A DNA stretch of 24,083 bases, taken from NCBI GenBank assembly GCA_035277525.1, contig DATEKH010000089.1:1-24083 (forward strand), given 5' to 3'. The stretch's first letter is position 1. Each line of letters opens with the position of its first letter. A program made the position numbers and the translations under genes. This document shows positions 1-7,407 of the stretch, piece by piece. The notes under the pieces are model-generated. The model saw only the letters and a list, made by a program, of their open reading frames with translations. It did no database searches and was not told the origin of the DNA. The DNA is from CAIKMD01 sp035277525. GTDB lineage: Bacteria; Pseudomonadota; Alphaproteobacteria; ATCC43930; CGMCC-115725.

Positions 1-251
1 TTCTCCTCGTTGCGGCCGAAGAACAGCGAGGCGCAGCGATGCGGGCAGCGATGATCCATCATGCCGACCCGGCCGGACGTGTCGCGGAAGGCGATGAGCT
101 TCTCGCCAAGCAGCAGGATGCGCACCGGCGGCCCGTCCGGCTCGAGCTCATTGGAGCGCGCGGCCGGGATCCAATATTGCCGCATCAGCTCGCCCATCGG
201 CGTGCCCGGGCCGGTGCGAACGATCTCCTCATATGGGTCAGGGTCAGGCAT
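1..251 (-). CDS. Rieske 2Fe-2S ring-hydroxylating oxygenase, N-terminal part (cut by window edge)
   Basis: Only the first 83 or so residues are present; the gene runs off the left edge. The N-terminus carries the VRTGPGTPMGE...YW signature shared by phthalate 4,5-dioxygenase-like (LigXa-type) oxygenase alpha subunits. The first half of the Rieske motif is visible as C69-P-H71 in DHRCPHRC. These enzymes hydroxylate or demethylate aromatic acids using electrons from a separate reductase. The ATG at 251 is preferred because GGAGGA lies 6 nt before it; an in-frame ATG at 257 directly abuts that Shine-Dalgarno and is less likely. The gene lies 28 nt downstream of a substrate-binding protein gene on the same strand, so the two are probably co-transcribed. 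It resembles the full-length Rieske protein at 16101-17228 in its N-terminal signature. The mononuclear iron domain is outside the window, so the substrate class is open. Confidence 0.85.
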   Translation of the reverse strand, partial: MPDPDPYEEIVRTGPGTPMGELMRQYWIPAARSNELEPDGPPVRILLLGEKLIAFRDTSGRVGMMDHRCPHRCASLFFGRNEE

Positions 252-279
252 CTCCATTCCTCCGTCCTTGACCGCGTTC

Positions 280-1245
280 TCAGGGCAGGAATTTTTCGGT
301 GATGAGCTGGTCGGCCGGCGCCGGCTTCTCGATAACCCCGACATCGATCAGCGCCTGCTGCACCGCGGCCAACTTCTTGCGGTCGAAATGCCCGTTGTCG
401 AAGAAGGTAGGCATTTCCGCGTCGTAGGTCTTGGTCGCGATATCGTCGGGCAGATGCGTCATCTTCTGCGTGATTCGGATGGTCTCGGCCTTATGGGCCT
501 TCATGTAGCGAGTTGTTTCGAACCATGCGGCAAGAAAGCGGCGCAATGTGGCCGGATGTTGGGTCATCATCGGCTCGCTCGCATAGAGGATATCGGCGAT
601 GAAGTCGTGGATCTCGTCGCCCGCCTTTACGAGGATGCGCGCCTTCCCTTCTTTCTCAAGCTGCAAGGACGCCGAGGTGGTGCCGACCATGGCGTCGACA
701 TTCTTCGACAACAAGCCTGAAATGATTCCGGCCATCTGCCCGAGATAGGCGAGTTTGACTCCGTCGGGACCAAAGCCGTGCTTTGATGCGATCGTCTTCG
801 CGATCCAGCTCGTGAAAGAGCCCGGTGTCGTCGTGGCGATGGTTTTGCCCTTGAGGTCCGCGATCGACTTGATCGATCCATCGTTGCGCACGACAAGAGA
901 GAGCGAGTTGAGGTCGTTGGCATAGGCCGCGACCCCGCGCTCGGGCGCGCCGCGGATGAGGAAGAGCATGTCGGAGCCGGTGCCGACGATCACATCCAGC
1001 GAGCCAGCCGTCATCGCCTGGTGCATCTTCGCGCCGCCAGCGAAATCGATGCGCTCCACGTCGAGCCCATTTTTCTTGAATATACCCGTCTCGATGCCAA
1101 CGGTCACGGGCGAGAACACGAAGGCGGTCGGCTCGGGCGTGCCTGCGCGAATCTTGTCCGCGGCATGAGCGCCGGTCACGCAAAGCGCCAGTATCGCCGC
1201 AACGGCGCTCCTGCGCAGGGCAGCGCGCGCGAGCATTCCGAGCAT
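280..1245 (-). CDS. ABC transporter substrate-binding protein, NMT1/THI5-like (NitT/TauT type)
   Basis: This 321-residue protein has an N-terminal signal peptide (basic MLGMLARAALRR, hydrophobic core, AHA-type cleavage near residue 28), so it should act in the periplasm. The mature part matches the NMT1/THI5-like fold of nitrate/taurine/sulfonate and aromatic-acid binding proteins: an early segment with GIETGIFKKNGLDVE, then the SIADLKGKTIATTTPGS motif typical of this family. The start at 1245 is supported by GGGGAGG 5-6 nt upstream. No permease or ATPase gene is next to it inside the window. It lies 28 nt before a Rieske oxygenase gene, which suggests that it captures the oxygenase substrate, but the ligand cannot be read from the sequence. 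Confidence 0.87.
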   Translation of the reverse strand: MLGMLARAALRRSAVAAILALCVTGAHAADKIRAGTPEPTAFVFSPVTVGIETGIFKKNGLDVERIDFAGGAKMHQAMTAGSLDVIVGTGSDMLFLIRGAPERGVAAYANDLNSLSLVVRNDGSIKSIADLKGKTIATTTPGSFTSWIAKTIASKHGFGPDGVKLAYLGQMAGIISGLLSKNVDAMVGTTSASLQLEKEGKARILVKAGDEIHDFIADILYASEPMMTQHPATLRRFLAAWFETTRYMKAHKAETIRITQKMTHLPDDIATKTYDAEMPTFFDNGHFDRKKLAAVQQALIDVGVIEKPAPADQLITEKFLP

Positions 1246-1409
1246 GGTTTCCTCCCCGATTGGTTTTCGCGCCGATCATAGCCGGGTTCGCGGCCGAACG
1301 CACCGACCCGATCGCGGCGAAAAACGGGAGGGGACGGCGAATTGCGGAACCGGGAGTCCTCCCTTAGAGTTTCGTCGATCGAGTGGGCATCGCAGCGAAG
1401 GGATGGACC

Positions 1410-1766
1410 ATGGCCAGGATACGACACATAGCGATCCGGACGAACGAGCAGGAAAAGCTCAAGGATTTTTACATCAACACTTTCGGGATGAGGCAGGTGC
1501 AGACCGAAGGCAGCGGGCGCGCGATCTATCTCTCCGACGGTTACATCAACCTCGCGATCCTGCCCGGTGTGCCGGGCAAGCGCGACCGCATCGATCACTT
1601 CGGCTTCGAGGTCGACAGCACCACCGAGGCGGGACGCAAGGCCGCGGAAGAGGGCGGCTCGTCCAAGATGGCGGCAAGGCCGCGCGACGGGCGCTTCGCC
1701 GAATACCGCATCGCCGATCCGGCGGGTATCGGCATCGACCTCTCCGAGGGCGGCTGGAAAGTCTAA
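1410..1766 (+). CDS. VOC family protein (glyoxalase/bleomycin-resistance/dioxygenase fold)
   Basis: A 118-residue single VOC unit made of two beta-alpha-beta-beta-beta modules. The first opens with RIRHIAIRT and the second with RIDHFGFEVDS; H6 and H63 fall where VOC metalloenzymes place metal ligands. The closing DPAGIGIDLSE corresponds to the usual DPDGNxIEL strand, with Asp110 where Glu is usual, so the metal set may be altered. The ATG at 1410 follows AAGGGA by about 7 nt; an in-frame GTG at 1383 would add nine residues without a clear ribosome site. It is transcribed divergently from the binding protein/Rieske pair, with about 164 bp between. The reaction is unknown: lyase, isomerase, extradiol dioxygenase or small-molecule binding are all possible. 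Confidence 0.8.
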   Translation: MARIRHIAIRTNEQEKLKDFYINTFGMRQVQTEGSGRAIYLSDGYINLAILPGVPGKRDRIDHFGFEVDSTTEAGRKAAEEGGSSKMAARPRDGRFAEYRIADPAGIGIDLSEGGWKV

Positions 1767-1946
1767 CCAATCGCGCTCCCCGGGTTCGGAAAGTGCCGGC
1801 TCGGTCCTGGCCGCGCCGAAGAAGGCCGTCGTCTCGGCTTGAGGCGGCCTCGGGTCCGTGCTCGCCGACACGCCGAAACCGGGCCGCTTGGGCGCGGCGT
1901 GCGCTGGCCGAGGCGCATTGGGCTGTCCACCGCGCCGAGCCCTTGA

Positions 1947-3323
1947 ATGATCTATACCGATATTCTCTTCGTCCTGATCTTCGTGTTGCTCTGTCTGCTC
2001 AGCCGGGCTTTGCGGCCATGGCCCGAGCTTCGCGAATGGACCATCATCGTCGTCAGCCTCATCGTCGTCGTCTCCTGGGGGATGTTCTCCCTCGTGCTGC
2101 TGCTCGCCGTCGCTGCGATCAATTTTGCCGCGGCTTGGGCGGCGCCGGCCGCGCCGGGGCGGCGGCGCGCGATCGTGCTCGCGGCCATCGCCTTCGACCT
2201 CGCGGCACTCGCTTTATTCAAATACGGGAGCTTCATCGCAACGAATTTGGGAGTCGCCTTCGACACCAAATTGAGAGCGCCTGCGCTTGGGATACCGCTG
2301 GCGATTTCATTCTACACCTTCCACCTCATCAGCTATCACGTCGACGGATTGCGCCGCAAAATTCCGCCACTCCCGCTTCGGCAATATCTCTTCTATCTCT
2401 GCTTCTTTCCGCATCTTGTCGCCGGGCCGATCGTGCGCACCTGGCAATTACCGTCGCAGCTCGGACATGTCCGCCGCGTTGGCGGCGATCTGCTCTTCGG
2501 CGTGCATTATTTCGTCCTCGGATTTTTCTTGAAGGCCGTGGTCGCGAATAACCTGGCGCAGGCGATCGACCCCTATTGGCTGGCCGACGCGGCAGGCTTG
2601 TCGGCGGCGGATCGATGGGTCATCGCTTTTCTTTATTACTGCCAGATCTACAGCGATTTTGCCGGCTACAGCCTGATGGCGCTCGGCATGGCGCGCTTGC
2701 TCGGGTACCGCTTGCCCGCGAATTTCCGCACCCCGATGCTCGCCGGGACGATGCAGGAATTCTGGCGCCGCTGGCACATCACGCTGTCGCGCTGGCTGCG
2801 CGACTATCTCTATATATCGATGGGCGGCAATCGCTTGGGTAAGCCGCGCGCGCTTGTCAACATCCTGGTGACGATGCTGCTGGGAGGCCTATGGCATGGC
2901 GCGGGCTGGAGCTTCGTCGCCTGGGGCGCGATGCAGGGCATCGGCCTCGCCGCGGAACGCATCCTGGGGCTGCACCGCAAGCCAGACGGGCTGTGGCGCC
3001 GGCTACCGTGGTGGCTCATAACCCAGCTCTGGGTGACACTCGCTTGGGTGTTTTTTCGCGCGCCCGATATCCATAGCGCGCTGCATTTCACAGACGCGAT
3101 GCTGCGCCTCGATCACGCCAGCGCTTTCATGGTTCAAAGCCGCTTGCTTTTTCCATTGGCGATCGCCGGCGGCGCGGTTCTCCATCATTTGAGCCCGCTC
3201 TGCATCGCGACCTTGCCGCGTCGGCGCCTCGGCCTCTTTCTCGGCGTTACAACAGGAATTCTGCTGATGCTCGATCTCATGGTCTATTCGCCCAACAAAG
3301 TGTTCATCTATTTCAAATTCTGA
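1947..3323 (+). CDS. MBOAT family membrane-bound O-acyltransferase (AlgI/DltB-like)
   Basis: A 458-residue polytopic membrane protein, near the usual length for AlgI-type MBOATs. The diagnostic MBOAT region is clear: EFWRRWHITLSRWLRDYLYI (about residues 271-290, H277), SMGGNR, then GGLWHGAGW with the invariant catalytic His at 317. These enzymes move acyl, usually acetyl, groups across the cytoplasmic membrane onto extracytoplasmic polysaccharides or other envelope acceptors. An in-frame TGA directly precedes the ATG at 1947, so the start cannot be further upstream; the Shine-Dalgarno is weak. The next gene begins within 10 nt and encodes an anchored SGNH-like protein, matching the AlgI plus AlgJ/AlgX-like two-part pattern. 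No glycosyltransferase or polysaccharide synthase genes are visible, so the acceptor is unknown. Confidence 0.93.
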   Translation: MIYTDILFVLIFVLLCLLSRALRPWPELREWTIIVVSLIVVVSWGMFSLVLLLAVAAINFAAAWAAPAAPGRRRAIVLAAIAFDLAALALFKYGSFIATNLGVAFDTKLRAPALGIPLAISFYTFHLISYHVDGLRRKIPPLPLRQYLFYLCFFPHLVAGPIVRTWQLPSQLGHVRRVGGDLLFGVHYFVLGFFLKAVVANNLAQAIDPYWLADAAGLSAADRWVIAFLYYCQIYSDFAGYSLMALGMARLLGYRLPANFRTPMLAGTMQEFWRRWHITLSRWLRDYLYISMGGNRLGKPRALVNILVTMLLGGLWHGAGWSFVAWGAMQGIGLAAERILGLHRKPDGLWRRLPWWLITQLWVTLAWVFFRAPDIHSALHFTDAMLRLDHASAFMVQSRLLFPLAIAGGAVLHHLSPLCIATLPRRRLGLFLGVTTGILLMLDLMVYSPNKVFIYFKF

Positions 3324-3331
3324 GCGTGTTC

Positions 3332-4381
3332 ATGGCTTCGTTCCAAAAAAGCTTTTGGCGTTCATTCCTGGCGATCGCGGCGATTCTCGCCTTCCCCTTG
3401 ATCCTGTGGAGCCGGGTCAATGCGAGCCACCTTCCGCCGAAACCCGCACTGCCCATCCCCGGTCAGCGCTTCGTCGCCGAATATGGCGGTCAAGGCGCCT
3501 ATATCGCGCATCTCGTCTACTGGTGGAATCTCTTCGGGATCGGCGACCGCCTCCGCCACGCCGATCTTGTGCTCCTCGGTTCCTCGCATACGCAATTCGG
3601 CTTGTCGGCGCGGCAATTGAGCGACGATCTCTCGCACGAGCTCGGCCGCCCGGTCGCGGCCTTCAATGCCGGGCTCGGCTGCGATACCCCGCTCCGCTTC
3701 GATGCGTCCCTGATCGAACGTCTCGGCATCCGCGACCGCGTCGTCGTCGCGGACAGCTTTGCCTATGAGCCCGACCCCTATACCTATGGCTGCTTTGCCG
3801 ATTTCTCGGGCATCGGCGATCCGGTGCAGGCCGGTTTCAAGACCATCGCCGTCTGGTCGCGCTTCGCGTGGGATTGGATGCTTGACGGCGTCCTTCCACG
3901 CATCGATCTGCGCGGCGGGCGAATCGTCGCGGGGCGTTACATCAACGAGGCGGTGACGATGCTCGACTGGAAGAACGGCGATGTCGCGGAACTGTTTAAT
4001 CCCGCGGCGGGGGAGGAGTTTCCCCAAGACCGGACGCGCCGCCCGGAAGCAATCGCTCAAGGCCTGCCCTGGCGGCTCGATTCCGGAAGCATTCCGCTCC
4101 CGCCGTCTTTCGACGCGGTTGAGCGGCTCGGCGTTCATCCGATCTTCACGCTGATTCCCTACGTGCTGTCGCCAGGCTTCAACGAGGACCGCTTTCAACG
4201 CGTCGAAGGTCTGCTCGCCTCGCGCAGCGCCGCTTCGCGCGCGCCTTTCATCGCCATCGCGCCCGATGGGCTTGCGAGCTTCGATGGTCAACATCTGACA
4301 GGCGGTGCGCGCGCAAAGGCGACTGCGCGGATTGAGACCGCGGTCGAGGCGCGGCTTTCGCCCGCCTTCTCGCAGCGCTGA
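3332..4381 (+). CDS. Membrane-anchored SGNH-like hydrolase/acetyltransferase, MBOAT partner
   Basis: A 349-residue protein with one N-terminal signal-anchor helix (about residues 9-27, after FQKSFWR), so the bulk is periplasmic. The VLLGSSHTQFGLS motif (G83-S-S-H86) resembles SGNH block I with its nucleophilic Ser, and FDGQHLT near the C-terminus (D318, H321) fits the D-x-x-H catalytic pair. In this order it is a canonical SGNH layout rather than the AlgJ order, where DxH comes first. It follows the MBOAT gene by 8 nt (or 2 nt if GTG 3326 is used), so coupling is likely. The inferred role is the periplasmic transfer or esterase step of an O-acylation system. Overall similarity to a named family is weak, so the catalytic call rests on the two motifs and the neighbour. 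Confidence 0.7.
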   Translation: MASFQKSFWRSFLAIAAILAFPLILWSRVNASHLPPKPALPIPGQRFVAEYGGQGAYIAHLVYWWNLFGIGDRLRHADLVLLGSSHTQFGLSARQLSDDLSHELGRPVAAFNAGLGCDTPLRFDASLIERLGIRDRVVVADSFAYEPDPYTYGCFADFSGIGDPVQAGFKTIAVWSRFAWDWMLDGVLPRIDLRGGRIVAGRYINEAVTMLDWKNGDVAELFNPAAGEEFPQDRTRRPEAIAQGLPWRLDSGSIPLPPSFDAVERLGVHPIFTLIPYVLSPGFNEDRFQRVEGLLASRSAASRAPFIAIAPDGLASFDGQHLTGGARAKATARIETAVEARLSPAFSQR

Positions 4382-4556
4382 ACCGGCGAAGTGGTTCGCT
4401 GCGGCAAACCGCCGCGCCTCAGCAATGCGGTGCCGCAACCGAGTTCGCCGAAGCTGGCGGAAGAAAAGCGCGGCTTTCGGCAAATTGCCGCTTGGAACGC
4501 GGCCGGGCTTTCGCGAGAGTATCCTCGCAACGGCTTTGCTTGCGCGGCGCGGAGCG

Positions 4557-5183
4557 ATGAGCGGTCAGATCCCCCACAGCTTTGTCACCTTTCTCGTCAC
4601 CATCGATCCGCTCGGGGTCGCGGTGATCTTTGCCGGTTTGATGCATGAAGCGCCGGAGGCGCTGCGCCAGCGCATGGCGTCGCGTGCCATGATCGTCGCC
4701 ACCGGGCTCATCGCTGCCTTTGCCGGTTTCGGCGAGCCGCTCCTCCAAGCTCTCGGGATTTCGATGTCCGCCTTCCGCATCGCCGGCGGTCTTCTGCTCT
4801 TTCTCTTGGCAACGGATATGGTCTTCGCCCGGCCATCGGGCATCCGCAATCCGACCCGCCCGGAGCAAGAGGAGGCAAACCGCAGCGAAGACATCTCGGT
4901 TTTCCCGTTGGCCTTCCCGCTGGTCGCCGGACCCGGCGCGCTGACCTCCGTCGTCCTGCTGGTGGGCGATGCGAGCGGCCCGCTCAGCCTCGCCGGGATC
5001 ATCCTTTCGCTGGCGGTCGTGCTGGCGCTCACTTTCGCCGCGCTGATCGCATCGAGCTACGTCATGCGCTTTTTGGGCGTCACCGGCACCAATGTCGTCG
5101 GCCGGGTCCTTGGCATCGTCCTCGCCGCGCTGGCCGCGCAATATGTCGTGGACGGGATCGTCGAGATCATGCAGCGCTCGTGA
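4557..5183 (+). CDS. MarC family integral membrane protein
   Basis: A 208-residue, six-helix membrane protein of the MarC (UPF0056) family. Family features include the opening FVTFLVTIDPLGVAVIF, the central hydrophilic loop (about residues 100-120, rich in charged residues) followed by FPLAFPLVAGPGALTSVV, and a last segment with GTNVVGRVLGIVLAALAAQYVVDGI. The length is normal for the family. The open frame extends upstream to 4305, but ATG 4557 is the first codon where family similarity begins, with GGAG 2-3 nt upstream. The function of MarC proteins is not established; the old link to multiple antibiotic resistance has not held up. It is separated by 175 bp from the upstream SGNH gene, a gap in which no feature was recognised, and by 93 bp from zur. 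Confidence 0.9.
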   Translation: MSGQIPHSFVTFLVTIDPLGVAVIFAGLMHEAPEALRQRMASRAMIVATGLIAAFAGFGEPLLQALGISMSAFRIAGGLLLFLLATDMVFARPSGIRNPTRPEQEEANRSEDISVFPLAFPLVAGPGALTSVVLLVGDASGPLSLAGIILSLAVVLALTFAALIASSYVMRFLGVTGTNVVGRVLGIVLAALAAQYVVDGIVEIMQRS

Positions 5184-5237
5184 CCGGCACTCCCCTCTCC
5201 GCGCGTCGCGGCCTTGCGTTGGCGGCTTTGCCCGTTT

Positions 5238-5250
5238 GCTATACTATATC
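5238..5250 (+). promoter_or_regulatory. Zur-box-like palindrome in the zur promoter
   Basis: A 13-bp near-perfect palindrome reads G-c-TATA-c-TATA-t-C: two TATA arms around one central base, flanked by G and C. This closely fits the alphaproteobacterial Zur consensus (GTTATANTATAAC). It overlaps a good extended -10 element, TGCTATACT (5237-5245), 27 bp before the zur start codon. A bound repressor there would block transcription, so autoregulation is inferred. The surrounding DNA is very GC-rich, which makes this AT-rich palindrome stand out. Confidence 0.65.
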
Positions 5251-5276
5251 GTCCGGGCGCCGGATCGAGGTTGCGC

Positions 5277-5735
5277 ATGAACGCGAGGGAACACCGCGCC
5301 ATCGCCGTACAGATGAAGAGCGCGGCCGAGGCTTGCGCGCGCCGCGGCGCTAGGCTGACGGAGCTTCGCCGCCGCGTTCTGGCCTTGATTCTCGAAGCCG
5401 AGGCGCCGCTGACCGCCTATCAGCTTCTCGACCGTCTCAAGGAGACCCGCAAAGGCGCGGCCCCGCCGACAATCTATCGCGCGCTCGACTTTCTGATGAA
5501 GGAGAGGCTGGTCCATAAAGTCGAGCGGCTCAACGCCTTCATCGCCTGCATCGAAAGCGGGCACCAGCACCCGGTCCAATTCCTCATCTGCGGCGAGTGC
5601 GGGAAAGTCGCCGAGATCGAAGATCGGACCGCGACAAAAGCGCTCCAACACGCAGCCAAGCGCGAAGGATTTCACCTGCGCAGCGCCGTCGTCGAAATCG
5701 AGGGCACTTGCGCTGCGTGCTTCCACCCGGCTTAG
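5277..5735 (+). CDS. zur: Zinc uptake regulator Zur (Fur family)
   Basis: A 152-residue Fur-family repressor. The N-terminal winged helix includes RLTELRRRVLALILE and the recognition-helix region APPTIYRALDFLMKERLVHK (about 62-81). The Zur-like KVERLNAFIAC follows, then GHQHPVQF with H96 and H98, and two structural zinc pairs C105-x-x-C108 and C145-x-x-C148. With zinc bound, Zur represses zinc uptake genes. ATG 5277 is chosen because GAGG lies 6 nt upstream and family similarity starts there; the frame is open back to 5214. The gene converges with znuB, leaving 21 bp between stop codons. A Zur-like box overlaps its own promoter and another covers the znuA promoter, consistent with autoregulation plus control of the transporter. 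Fur, Mur or PerR are less likely given the boxes and motifs. Confidence 0.88.
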   Translation: MNAREHRAIAVQMKSAAEACARRGARLTELRRRVLALILEAEAPLTAYQLLDRLKETRKGAAPPTIYRALDFLMKERLVHKVERLNAFIACIESGHQHPVQFLICGECGKVAEIEDRTATKALQHAAKREGFHLRSAVVEIEGTCAACFHPA

Positions 5736-5756
5736 CCCGGCAACGAATCCGCGGCG

Positions 5757-6560
5757 TCAGGCGGCCGTCTGCGCGCGCCGCGGCCGCGGCATCGCGGCGG
5801 CGAAATAGACCATCCCGCTCAGCGCGGTAATCCAAAAGCTGCTCGGCCAGTCGGTATAATAGGCAAGCGCGATGCCGAGCCACGCTTCACCGATCGCCAG
5901 CACGGCCGCAAGCACGATGCCTGGCGCGACGCCGCCGGCGAGGCGCTGTGCCGCCGCCGCCGGGCCGACCATCAGCGCGAAGACCAGCAGCACGCCGACG
6001 ATCTGGGCGCATTCCGCCGTCGCTATCGCGACGATGGCGAGAAACAGCACGGAATAGAGCCGCAGCGAGACGCCCTTTGCCTCGGCGAGCTCGGGCTGCA
6101 GGCTCGCGAACAGCAAAGGCCGCGCGATGACGGCAAGCATCGCCAGCGTCACCGCCGCAAGCGCGAGGAGGACACGGATCGTCCCGGCATCGACCGCCAG
6201 CACATTGCCGAAGAGCAGCGTCGCCGCTTCCGACGCGAAGGCGGTGTAGAAATGCAGGAAGAGCAGGCCGATCCCGAGCGACAAAGCGAGCACGATGCCA
6301 ATTGCGACATCGCGCTGCGCCAAGCGTTCGCCCATGACGCCCATGCCGATCCCGGCGGCCAAGGTCATGAGCAGCAGGCCCCACAGCGGCGCTGCGCCGA
6401 TCAGCACCGCGCCGGTCGCGCCGGTGAAGCCGACATGGGCGAGCGCATGGCCGGCAAAGGTCTGGCCGCGCAAGACAAGAAAATAGCCGACCGCGCCCGC
6501 GACGATGGCGACAATGGTCGCCGCGGCGAAGGCGTTCTGCATGAAATCGTAGCTAAGCAT
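5757..6560 (-). CDS. znuB: Zinc/metal ABC transporter permease ZnuB
   Basis: A 267-residue permease of the ABC-3 (ZnuB/MntB) family with seven to eight predicted hydrophobic segments. Family hallmarks are FMQNAFAAATIVAIVAGAVGYFLVLRG at the start (described in pieces: QNAF, GxxGxFLVLRG), AGHALAHVGFTGATGA, and ALMVGPAAAAQRLA towards the C-terminus. The start at 6560 overlaps the end of znuC by 8 nt, so the two are translationally coupled. The protein forms the membrane channel that takes metal from ZnuA and works with the ATPase ZnuC in the inner membrane. It is the last gene of a znuA-znuC-znuB unit controlled from the promoter before znuA. Confidence 0.9.
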   Translation of the reverse strand: MLSYDFMQNAFAAATIVAIVAGAVGYFLVLRGQTFAGHALAHVGFTGATGAVLIGAAPLWGLLLMTLAAGIGMGVMGERLAQRDVAIGIVLALSLGIGLLFLHFYTAFASEAATLLFGNVLAVDAGTIRVLLALAAVTLAMLAVIARPLLFASLQPELAEAKGVSLRLYSVLFLAIVAIATAECAQIVGVLLVFALMVGPAAAAQRLAGGVAPGIVLAAVLAIGEAWLGIALAYYTDWPSSFWITALSGMVYFAAAMPRPRRAQTAA

Positions 6561-7404
6561 CGCCGCTCGGCTTGGCTGGCGCGTGATCGTGCGCATGCCC
6601 ATGCGCGTGGCCGTTGTCGTGACGATGCGCGGCGTTTTCCATGTCGTGACCGCCCGACATCACGAAGATCCGCCCCTTGAGGCGGACGACATCGATCTCG
6701 GCGCCATAAAGACGAGACAGCACCGGGCCGGTGATCACCTCGTCGACCATGCCCAGCGCCGCCTGGCGGTTGCCGAGATAGAGGACGCGGTCGACCGCGC
6801 CGAGCAGTGGATTGAGTTCATGAGCGCTGAACAGAACCGTGATGCCGAGCTCGCGCTGCAGCGACGATACCAGCGCGACCACCTCTGTCTGATGGCGTGG
6901 ATCGAGGCTGATCAAGGGCTCGTCCAGCAGCAGCAGCCGGGGGCGGCCGATCAGTGCCTGCGCCAGCAGGAGGCGCTGGCGTTCGCCGCCCGAGAGTTCG
7001 GCGAGCGGGCGGGCGGCCAAATCGCAAGCGCCGATGCGCTCGAGCGCGCGGTCGATCTCCGCGCGGCCCGATCTGCCGGGCAGCGGCAGGCCGAGTCGAT
7101 GGCCGTTGATCGCGCTCGCGATAAAATCCCGGCCGCTCAGCCGCAAACCGGCGATCGCGCTGCGCGTTTGCGGCATGTAGCCGATTTCGGCATTCCCACG
7201 CGTCGCGGCCCGGCCGAGCACGCGGATGGTGCCGTGGCTCGGCCGCAAAAGGCCGAGAATGGCGCGCAGCAGCGTCGTCTTGCCGGCGCCGTTTGGCCCC
7301 AACACGCCGACGAACTCGCCCGCACCGAGATCGAGGCTGATATCGTCGAGGATGACGCGTCCCTCGAGCGTCAACGAGACGTTGCGCAGCTCGACGGCGT
7401 TCAT
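6553..7404 (-). CDS. znuC: Zinc ABC transporter ATP-binding protein ZnuC with His-rich tail
   Basis: A 283-residue ABC ATPase. Walker A is GPNGAGKTT (36-44), the Q-loop is near Q80, the signature is LSGGERQ (138-144), Walker B is LLLLDEP (158-164), and the H-loop is in LFSAHEL. It powers zinc import through ZnuB at the cytoplasmic face. The C-terminal 31 residues form a histidine-rich tail with eight His between 253 and 274, mostly in H-x-H steps, a likely zinc-binding segment. Such tails are known on some ZnuC and other zinc proteins and may sense or buffer zinc; the role here is inferred. The gene starts 3 nt after znuA and its end overlaps znuB by 8 nt. Confidence 0.93.
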   Translation of the reverse strand: MNAVELRNVSLTLEGRVILDDISLDLGAGEFVGVLGPNGAGKTTLLRAILGLLRPSHGTIRVLGRAATRGNAEIGYMPQTRSAIAGLRLSGRDFIASAINGHRLGLPLPGRSGRAEIDRALERIGACDLAARPLAELSGGERQRLLLAQALIGRPRLLLLDEPLISLDPRHQTEVVALVSSLQRELGITVLFSAHELNPLLGAVDRVLYLGNRQAALGMVDEVITGPVLSRLYGAEIDVVRLKGRIFVMSGGHDMENAAHRHDNGHAHGHAHDHAPAKPSGDA

Positions 7405-7407
7405 CGG

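Noticed and set aside
1352..1363. GGGAG-TC-CTCCC palindrome before the VOC gene, as operator
   Set aside because: 5-bp arms in GC-rich DNA are common and no promoter overlap was clear.
1767..1946. A small gene between the VOC and MBOAT genes
   Set aside because: All frames are broken or biased, without start sites or motifs; nothing nameable was seen in this 180-bp gap.
4305..4556. N-terminal extension of the MarC protein
   Set aside because: The open frame continues upstream, but the sequence is Arg/Ser-rich, overlaps the preceding gene and has no membrane character. ATG 4557 fits the family.
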